Shown here: one piece after another, positions 36,739-42,078 of the stretch
Position numbering within the stretch: the stretch's first letter is position 1
Layout: each line of letters begins with the position of its first letter
Source: Rhizobium sp. Root483D2
Lineage (GTDB): Bacteria > Pseudomonadota > Alphaproteobacteria > Rhizobiales > Rhizobiaceae
Direction of reading: 5' to 3'
Assembly: GCF_001426685.1 (NCBI RefSeq)
Contig: NZ_LMFB01000031.1
Coordinates: 1 to 42,078, forward strand
Length of the DNA stretch: 42,078 bases
Notes under the pieces: model-generated
Told to the model about the DNA's origin: nothing
Database searches by the model: none
Seen by the model: only the letters and a program-made list of their open reading frames with translations
Program-made: the position numbers and the translations under genes

Positions 36739-37245
36739 TCACATCGCGGCTTGTAAAGACGCCGCAATATCCTTGGTTGGCAGGAGCAAGGTCCGCTCCA
36801 GCCCTTTCGCCGCGCGAAAACCAAATCTGGCGTAAAAAGCTTCCGCCTCGTCATCCAGCGCATGAACCATGACGGCGCGAAATGCCACGCTTTCCGACGT
36901 GGATAGCACCGCCAGAAGGGCATTCTTCAGCAAGGCCAAACCGAGACCCTGCTTTTGATATCGGCGATCGACCGCCAGGCGCGCCAGCAAGGCAACCGGA
37001 ATGTCCTTTGGAGCCTGATGACCCTTGACCTGTCTGGGCGCATTGTCCCGGCTGATGATACCCGCACACAGCGAGTGGTAACCAGCAACACGATAGTCAG
37101 CGTCGGCGATGACGAATGTCCGGCTGTAACCCTGGTGCTGATTGTAAAGCGCCATATCCTTGAGGAAAGCGTCCAACGATGGCTTACCGCTATCGAAAGC
37201 GTCTATCCGGTGATGATCGCCAAGCGGCGCTGGTTTCCGAAACAT
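36739..37245 (-). CDS. GNAT acetyltransferase toxin, TacT-like
   Basis: This 168-residue GNAT-fold protein has the acetyl-CoA loop RYQKQGLG (95-102) and a conserved tyrosine in AEAFYARFGF (Tyr138), the layout of TacT/AtaT-type toxins that acetylate aminoacyl-tRNA and stop translation. It follows a ribbon-helix-helix antitoxin gene by six bases, the normal order for this type II class. Start ATG 37245 gives MFRKPAPLGDHHRIDAFDSG, a family-like beginning. The module lies between GTA genes g8 and g9, where no other GTA cluster I know carries one. Confidence 0.88.
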   Translation of the reverse strand: MFRKPAPLGDHHRIDAFDSGKPSLDAFLKDMALYNQHQGYSRTFVIADADYRVAGYHSLCAGIISRDNAPRQVKGHQAPKDIPVALLARLAVDRRYQKQGLGLALLKNALLAVLSTSESVAFRAVMVHALDDEAEAFYARFGFRAAKGLERTLLLPTKDIAASLQAAM

Positions 37246-37251
37246 CCCGCC

Positions 37252-37527
37252 TCAGTCAATCCATGCACGGTTTGACCGAAAGAGTTCAACGAGCCTCGGA
37301 TTTGCCCGTGCAGGCTCCGACAGCAATGTCTCGACCGCATCGAAAACCGTGGCATCGACGCCGACAAAGCGCTGATCCAGCAATTCCCTTTGTGCGGACG
37401 AATAGGCAGCCTCCGTCATAAAGGACGTCACGGATTTACCGGCCACAGCGGCGGCGCGCGAAATCACATCACGCGTCTTTGCATCCATACGAAGATTGAT
37501 AGTTTCATCTTTTTTGGCAGAGGACAT
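37252..37527 (-). CDS. Ribbon-helix-helix antitoxin, TacA-like (DUF1778)
   Basis: This 91-residue protein has an N-terminal ribbon-helix-helix domain (ETINLRMDAKTRDVISRAAA followed by GKSVTSFMTEAA), the DUF1778 pattern of TacA antitoxins. The C-terminal part (about 55-91) would wrap the toxin. ATG 37527 is chosen from the domain start; a longer open frame upstream has unrelated composition. Repeats just upstream (37534-37561) are a likely operator. The AT-rich promoter region to 37691 contrasts with the GTA genes, a sign of transfer. Confidence 0.85.
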   Translation of the reverse strand: MSSAKKDETINLRMDAKTRDVISRAAAVAGKSVTSFMTEAAYSSAQRELLDQRFVGVDATVFDAVETLLSEPARANPRLVELFRSNRAWID

Positions 37528-37533
37528 TTGAAA

Positions 37534-37561
37534 ATCATCCTGAATATCATCCAAAGGATGA
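37534..37561. promoter_or_regulatory. Operator-like repeats before the antitoxin gene
   Basis: ATCATCC occurs at 37534-37540 and 37546-37552. TCATCC-AAA-GGATGA (37547-37561) is a perfect inverted repeat. These lie 7-34 bases upstream of the antitoxin ATG and fit autoregulation by a ribbon-helix-helix protein. Confidence 0.55.
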
Positions 37562-37691
37562 CTCGCCTTAGTATTATCCGTTAACGAAGGCCTTAAACAC
37601 TGCATTTGCCTTATATCAATCTGTACACACATTGTAAATACGAACTCATCTGGTTCTGTATATGGCTTGGACAGGTGCCGTCCCAGCGTCG

Positions 37692-38090
37692 TTACTCCGT
37701 CACGGCCCGGAACACCATTTCCGCCACATGCCCCTTGGCCTTGGCATCGCGACTGATCTTCGTGCGCCGATGCAGGATGCTGACCAGCGCAACCCCGCTC
37801 AAAACGAGCGGCGCATCGTACAGCAAAGCCCGGACCCGCGCGGCAATCTGTTCCGCCGTGCGGCCTCCGCCTTCGCCGGTCAGCACGTGCAGCGTGATCA
37901 GATGTTCTTCGCCCGCCTCGCTTGCCGTCGATGCATCCAGGCTTTCGATCCCGGCAATGGAGATACACGGCCGGTGCGATCGTGCCTGCAGGTGATCGTG
38001 AACACCGCCCGGCCCGATCAAGGACGTCAGAGCAGCATCACCGGAAAGCTTGAGGAAAATCGCCTTCTGGACAGCGCTTGCAGCACTCAT
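37692..38090 (-). CDS. GTA g8: tail terminator protein (DUF3168)
   Basis: The 132-residue protein starts MSAASAVQKAIFLKLSGDAA and has LIGPGGVHDHLQ and HVLTGEGGGRTAEQIAARVR, the DUF3168 pattern of GTA g8, which caps the tail tube at the head-tail joint. The start overlaps the g7 stop by four bases. Downstream, where g9 should follow, comes the promoter of the toxin-antitoxin module. Confidence 0.9.
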   Translation of the reverse strand: MSAASAVQKAIFLKLSGDAALTSLIGPGGVHDHLQARSHRPCISIAGIESLDASTASEAGEEHLITLHVLTGEGGGRTAEQIAARVRALLYDAPLVLSGVALVSILHRRTKISRDAKAKGHVAEMVFRAVTE

Positions 38091-38416
38091 CGACCCTCCT
38101 CCGTGCAACGGCAGACCAGATAGCGGCGCGTTTCGTCGGGATCATGAAAGGCCTGGATCGTGAAAACCCGTGCACCCTTGCAAAACCGCATACCGGCCTG
38201 CAGATCCGCGCGAAACCGGATGGAAATCCGATGCGTGACGGTAAAGACCGCCGCATCCGCCTGCTCTTCGTGTGTGACCGAAACAGGCTCGACCCGCGCC
38301 CAGAGCGAGGTCACCAGCGCAAAACCTGCAACAATGCCGCCCTGGCCGTCGCTGGCGTCGTCGCGCATCTCCAGGTCCAGCCGGTCCGAAAGTTGTCCGG
38401 GATCGACCGCAGCCAT
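38087..38416 (-). CDS. GTA g7: head-tail stopper/adaptor
   Basis: The 109-residue protein contains GQLSDRLDLEMR, SLWARVEPVS and a RISIRFRADLQAGMRF block, the usual phage head-tail joining family (RcGTA g7). ATG 38416 lies two bases after the g6 stop; ATG 38437 would overlap g6 and add seven residues. It overlaps g8 by four bases. Confidence 0.85.
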   Translation of the reverse strand: MAAVDPGQLSDRLDLEMRDDASDGQGGIVAGFALVTSLWARVEPVSVTHEEQADAAVFTVTHRISIRFRADLQAGMRFCKGARVFTIQAFHDPDETRRYLVCRCTEEGR

Positions 38417-38418
38417 GC

Positions 38419-38988
38419 TCAAAGCCCCCGCCGGCAAAAGGGTGCGATCAGCCGGTCGTAACCGGCAGGCACCGCCGCCGGCTGGTCACCGGGCGAGACC
38501 GCGCCGCGAAACTCGTAGAGCAGCGCCGCATGCAACAGCATCGCCCGTTTCAGCGTATCCGGCACATCCGCACCCGTTGTTCCGAAACCAGCCGTAAGAT
38601 CGATCTCGATGCCGTTGATCGCCTGTCCCGGCTGCGGATGCTGCGGCAGGATCAGCCGCGCCGGACGCGCCTGTCCGTCCAGCACGAAACCGGTGCTATC
38701 GATATCAGCAGGCGTCCCGCCGGCATCATAAACCGTAACCGCTTCAATCGTTTGAACCGGCCCCCTGCCAATCTGAATCACCCGTGCCGGCGGCCAGTCG
38801 TCGAGATAGAGCCGGAAGCTTCGCGTCAAAAGTGAAAGCCCTGTCTGCCGCTCCAGATGCTCGCGCACGGTGCGGATCAGCGCGGTGATCAGCGCATCCT
38901 CGGCATTTGTTTCGACGCGCAGATGCGCCTTCGTCTCGGCAAGCGTCAGCGGCTCGCCAAACGGCGGCGCCGTTTCGGTGATGGTCAT
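38419..38988 (-). CDS. GTA g6: head-tail connector
   Basis: The 189-residue protein begins MTITETAPPFGEPLTLAETK and contains AHLRVETNAEDALITALI and RTVREHLERQTG, the phage gp6-like head-tail connector/adaptor family that sits under the portal. ATG 38988 follows GGAGAATTCC. A long frame upstream of it has unrelated composition. It is separated from the capsid gene by 164 bases that contain a hairpin. Confidence 0.9.
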   Translation of the reverse strand: MTITETAPPFGEPLTLAETKAHLRVETNAEDALITALIRTVREHLERQTGLSLLTRSFRLYLDDWPPARVIQIGRGPVQTIEAVTVYDAGGTPADIDSTGFVLDGQARPARLILPQHPQPGQAINGIEIDLTAGFGTTGADVPDTLKRAMLLHAALLYEFRGAVSPGDQPAAVPAGYDRLIAPFCRRGL

Positions 38989-39040
38989 GGAATTCTCCGA
39001 TGAAATGCGGTGAGCGCGATAAGTGCAGGGCAATTGGATT

Positions 39041-39075
39041 GGGTGGACGCAGCGGGAGGGGAGCTGCGTCCACCC
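39041..39075. terminator. Strong hairpin between the capsid gene and g6
   Basis: GGGTGGACGCAGC (39041-39053) and GCTGCGTCCACCC (39063-39075) form a perfect 13-base stem with a 9-base loop. No T-run follows, so it could be an attenuator, an RNA-processing or mRNA-stability element rather than a full terminator. It would help set capsid output above that of the downstream genes. Confidence 0.5.
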
Positions 39076-39152
39076 TCGCGCGACTGCGGCAGGGAAGACC
39101 GCGGCGCGAATGGGTGCCGTCCTTTCAAAAAAAGGGCGGCCCGGCGCTACAT

Positions 39153-40398
39153 TCAAGATGCAGCGAATTTAATCAGCTTGATAGCCTCGAAATTTTGCAC
39201 GCCCCCGCCCACCCGCTTGGTGGTGTAGAACAGCACATAGGGCTTGGCAGAATAGGGATCGCGCAGCACCCGCACGCCGGTGCGGTCGACGACGAGATAG
39301 CCGGCGGCAAAATTGCCGAAGGCGATTGCGGTGCTGTTTGCGCCGATATCCGGCATGTCCTCAGCCTCGGCAATCGGAAAGCCCATCAGCGAGGCCTGCT
39401 CCCCTGCCGCCACCGGCGGGCGCCACAGATAGTTGCCGTCGGCATCCTTGAACTTGCGGATCTCGGCCTGCGTCCTGCGGTTCATCACGAAGGCGGCGTT
39501 CTGCCGGTGGCCGGCCTTCAGCGCATAAATCGCGTCGATCAGCGTGTCGGATGGCCCGCTCGTCTGGAACGCACCGGCGGCACCGGTGGCGATATAGCCG
39601 ATATTGCCCCAGCTCCAGCTCGCCTCATCGACATTGGTATAGCTTAAGAAGCCCTTCGGCTTGTTGGTGCCGTCGCCGGAAACGAAGGCCGTCCTGCTCG
39701 CCAAAAGCGATATCGACCTCTGAGGCGATCCAGTTCTCGATATCGACGGCCGCGTCGTCGAGCAGGGCGGCCGTCGCCGCCGGCATGGCATAGAGTTCCA
39801 TGGTCGGAAAGGAGAGCTCGGCCAGCTGCGGCGTTGTGGTCTGCGGCCGCGCGGCGGTTTCCGAGACCCAGCCCGTCGCCATGCCCGACAGCGCAAACGG
39901 CTTCTTCAGAACCGCCCCGGACACCTGCCGGACCGTCGCCATCGCGCGGATCGGCGAGACGACCGAGAGCCTGCGGCCGATTTCCGTGTCGGTCTCGTTG
40001 GGCACCAGATAGCCGCCGTCGCTCGCCGAACCGATCGAAAACGCCTTGGCCTCCAGTTCGCGCAGCGCCTGCTCGTCGCCACGGCGGATATAGCTTTCGA
40101 ATGCCGCCTTGTGCTCCATCGTCTCCAGGCTTGCTTCGCCGCTGCGTCCCAGCGCCGGGCGCGCCTTCTTCAGCGCCAGCTGGTCGATGACGCGCTTCTG
40201 CTCGTCCATCGTGCGCGCGATGCGGTCCATCTTGTCGCGGGTCACGACATCGGCCGTCAGCTTGCTTTCCAGCTCCCCCAGCCGCCGGTCGTTGGTTTCC
40301 TTGAATGCCTCGAAGGCGCCCATGAAATCCTCGAATGCCGCCGTCATGGTGTCCGGCGCAGTCTTGATTTCGGGTGCCACGCTGATCATCTCAGTCAT
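39153..40398 (-). pseudogene. GTA g5: HK97-fold major capsid protein, split by a frameshift
   Basis: Two overlapping frames together make a complete capsid protein of about 415 residues. The first (from ATG 40398) has the coiled-coil delta-like region and the capsid N-arm and core up to ASEVDIAFGEQ. The second continues with TAFVSGDGTNKPKGFLSY and ends YTTKRVGGGVQNFEAIKLIK. The shift lies near 39685-39696. The downstream frame corresponds to one extra base or to a loss of two (or five) bases. As written, translation from 40398 leaves the capsid frame and stops at 39625 with a wrong tail. No slippery heptamer is seen, so programmed shifting is unlikely. It is either a real lesion or a sequencing error; all other capsid features are well preserved. 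Confidence 0.85.
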
Positions 40399-40401
40399 CC
40401 C

Positions 40402-40974
40402 TCATATCCTTTTGTCAGAGAGCTTCATCATCCGGGCCGCCCGCCGCATCGTGCGCACGAGCTCCGTTTCGGTATCGCGGAAGAACCGCGCATTCTTGAC
40501 GTTCGAAACCCGCGCCGATGGCAGCATCGGAAAGGTGACGATCGAGATTTCCCAGAGATCGGCCTCCAGAATGCGGCGCACGCCGGTCTTGCCGTCGGTC
40601 CTTGCCTTGACGGTCTGGAAGCCGATCGACAGCCCATCGAGCGCACCCGCCTTCATCAGCATGTGCACTTCCTGGGCGCGCGCGACCCCCGGCGATAAAA
40701 GACCCTCGACAAAGAGCCCGCGCGCATCTTCGCGAATGGTCTTCCAGGCCCCCAGCGGCTCAGCCGGATCATGCTGAAACAGCATCCGCACGCCGGACGC
40801 GCCGCGCCGCGCCAGCGATTGCTGGAAAGCGCCGGGCGCGATCGCATCCTTGCCGAGATCGACCTCGCCGAAAATGCTCGCATACCCGGACAACCGCCCC
40901 TCCCCGGTCACCCCGGACAAAGTCAGATTGGCAAACTTCTGCGTTCGCCAGACAGGCATCCTGTCGGTCGTCAT
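40402..40974 (-). CDS. GTA g4: HK97-family prohead protease
   Basis: The 190-residue protease has GRLSGYASIFGEVDLGKDA, a conserved histidine in RMLFQHDPAEPLG and the serine in LDGLSIGFQ, matching HK97 prohead proteases (RcGTA g4), which trim the capsid protein during assembly. ATG 40974 begins MTTDRMPVWRTQKF; the frame extends upstream into a repeat-rich spacer without support. The stop is three bases before the capsid ATG. Confidence 0.9.
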   Translation of the reverse strand: MTTDRMPVWRTQKFANLTLSGVTGEGRLSGYASIFGEVDLGKDAIAPGAFQQSLARRGASGVRMLFQHDPAEPLGAWKTIREDARGLFVEGLLSPGVARAQEVHMLMKAGALDGLSIGFQTVKARTDGKTGVRRILEADLWEISIVTFPMLPSARVSNVKNARFFRDTETELVRTMRRAARMMKLSDKRI

Positions 40975-41014
40975 GGTTTTTCTCCAAGTTTGAAAAGGGG
41001 GGCGGAAGCCAATA

Positions 41015-41110
<96 letters not shown>

Positions 41111-41111
41111 A

Positions 41112-41417
41112 CTACTCCCACCTCTCCGCCAACCGCACCGCAACCCCCAGCACCCACCAGGCCACAAGGCTCGACGCCGCCGAACCCGTCAGCATCACCT
41201 CCGCGCCTGAAAGGCTGCCGGCAATATCGAGCTTGGCAACGATCCAGAGCCCGGCCGGTCCGCCGAAGACCAGGCCGCAGGACAGGCCGGTGAAGAAGCG
41301 CGAGGCAGCCTCGCGCCTGCTCTGCGGCAGCATGTAGATCAACGAGACCGCAGCCCCGGCCGCAGCACCGATCCCCTTGGCAGCCCAAAGGCTTGGGTCA
41401 TTGCCAAAATCAGCCAT
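41112..41417 (-). CDS. Small membrane protein of the GTA cluster (DUF6107-like)
   Basis: The 101-residue protein begins MADFGNDPSLWAAKGIGAAA and has about three hydrophobic segments (15-31, 40-60, 75-95). It resembles the DUF6107 proteins found between portal and prohead protease in rhizobial GTA clusters. The function is unknown; a role in release or in membrane attachment during packaging is possible. It is on the same strand as the GTA genes, and the heptamer repeats follow its stop. Confidence 0.7.
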   Translation of the reverse strand: MADFGNDPSLWAAKGIGAAAGAAVSLIYMLPQSRREAASRFFTGLSCGLVFGGPAGLWIVAKLDIAGSLSGAEVMLTGSAASSLVAWWVLGVAVRLAERWE

Positions 41418-41443
41418 TTGTTAAGTCCTTGATGCTATGATCG

Positions 41444-41612
41444 GAATCACAATGCCCTCACCCCGCCGCAGCCAGCTGACGCAAGGTGATGCGCGGCCTG
41501 ACGCTGCGTCAGCGCAGACATTCCCTGAATCTTTTGAATCGCTTGCGGCCTCGTATTAAGAGTTTGAATCCGCAGCTTCATGCCGTGATTCAACACGCCG
41601 GCAAACAGAATC
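41444..41612. other. Cluster of six GANTC (CcrM) sites upstream of the DUF6107-like gene
   Basis: GAATC or GATTC occurs at 41444, 41527, 41536, 41566, 41587 and 41608. The 224-base spacer 41418-41641 holds no gene and also contains the inverted repeat CTGACG-CTG-CGTCAG. CcrM methylates GANTC in alphaproteobacteria and the mark is read by GcrA. Whether the cluster matters is inference. Confidence 0.5.
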
Positions 41613-41641
41613 CGGCTGCCGTTTCAATTCCTGGAAAACAA

Positions 41642-41956
41642 TCAGATATTTTCGAAATCGCCGGTCGTATCAGTGGCAATGTCCGGGTCGCTCTGACGCG
41701 CATGGCGAACAATCAGAATGCCGAGAATTCCGTCCACCACTTCATAGTCTATGACATAGGGTGGCGCTGAAAACCGCCGCACGCCTTGCGGCACATCCAG
41801 AGCTTTTCCCGCCAGCGGAAAACGCCGCAGCATGTCCATGACATGCCTCATCTGCAGAATCATCGCCGATGCTGCCCGCTTGTCGAAGCGGGCAAGTTAC
41901 GCGCGTTCGGCTTTCAGATAGGCCGCAGCTTCATCGGAAATGCGCAGCTTCTTCAA
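41642..41956 (-). pseudogene. ParE/RelE-type toxin with an in-frame stop codon
   Basis: Read from TTG 41956, the frame encodes KKLRISDEAAAYLKAERA, then a TAA at 41897-41899 (codon 20), then LARFDKRAASAM and the toxin core ALDVPQGVRRFSAPPYVIDY ... ILIVRHARQSD. This is a complete ParE/RelE-fold toxin of about 104 residues broken by one stop; a single base change from a tyrosine codon would explain it. A short in-frame segment ending DELDGLNKDDAA stops at 41953 and overlaps the toxin start by TTGA, so it is probably the C-terminus of its antitoxin, whose own upstream part is not readable here. An internal ATG at 41863 would give only the C-terminal 73 residues. Confidence 0.75.
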
Positions 41957-42078
41957 GCGGCATCATCCTTGTTCAAGCCGTCCAACTCATCTAGGAGCGT
42001 GTCTACATCCTGAAACTTGCCTAGGCCGCGCACTCATAAATCGGGTTTGCAAATCGGTTTGATTTTGATTCATTGAAG

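Noticed and set aside
39625..39896. Programmed frameshifting as the explanation for the split capsid gene
   Set aside because: No slippery heptamer is visible at the junction, and GTA capsid genes are not known to need frameshifting.

Overview
The window is chromosomal DNA from an alphaproteobacterium of the Rhizobiaceae (Rhizobium/Agrobacterium/Sinorhizobium type). The reasons are the FeuN-FeuP-FeuQ cassette, the cycHJKL-degP-two-component-glnE gene order, a PleC-family kinase beside glnE, a gene-transfer-agent (GTA) cluster of the rhizobial/Rhodobacter type, and a RIME-like palindromic intergenic element. GC content is high and genes are densely packed. No rRNA, tRNA or CRISPR array was seen. 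No intact insertion sequence was seen either.

Bases 1-8266 are housekeeping genes: ETF-ubiquinone oxidoreductase with a CGT-type palindrome upstream, a YegD-like Hsp70 protein, a divergent family-4-like uracil-DNA glycosylase, two very small proteins behind a palindrome-rich promoter region, an MFS exporter and a DMT (EamA) transporter. Bases 8267-20319 hold aminopeptidase N, a PleC-like PAS histidine kinase, GlnE (convergent with it), an OmpR-class two-component pair and the periplasmic protease DegP. Bases 20529-24569 are the cytochrome c maturation operon ccmI-ccmE-ccmF-ccmH (cycHJKL), with start and stop codons overlapping by 4 bases at each junction. Next come a small lipoprotein and the feuN-feuP-feuQ cassette (25308-27858), all on the minus strand.

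Bases 27978-42078 are a GTA cluster read right to left on the minus strand: a small membrane protein (DUF6107-like), prohead protease (g4), major capsid protein (g5), g6, g7, g8, g9, g10, g10.1, short tape measure (g11), g12, g13, NlpC/P60 hydrolase (g14), the giant TIM-barrel tail/host-specificity protein (g15), and a holin-like protein. Terminase and portal, if present, lie beyond the right edge. Head and tail genes are mostly joined by 4-base overlaps, as expected for one transcription unit.

The GTA cluster is the most unusual part. The major capsid gene is split by a frameshift. A TacAT-like GNAT/ribbon-helix-helix toxin-antitoxin module with its own operator-like repeats and a terminator sits between g8 and g9. 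About 0.87 kb of foreign DNA, with an oppositely oriented small secreted protein and a palindromic repeat, separates g11 from g12. A RIME-like repeat has been read through in frame at the start of g14. A ParE/RelE toxin with an in-frame stop lies at the right edge. Together these suggest a GTA that is decaying or being rebuilt. The capsid frameshift could also be a sequencing error and should be checked first.
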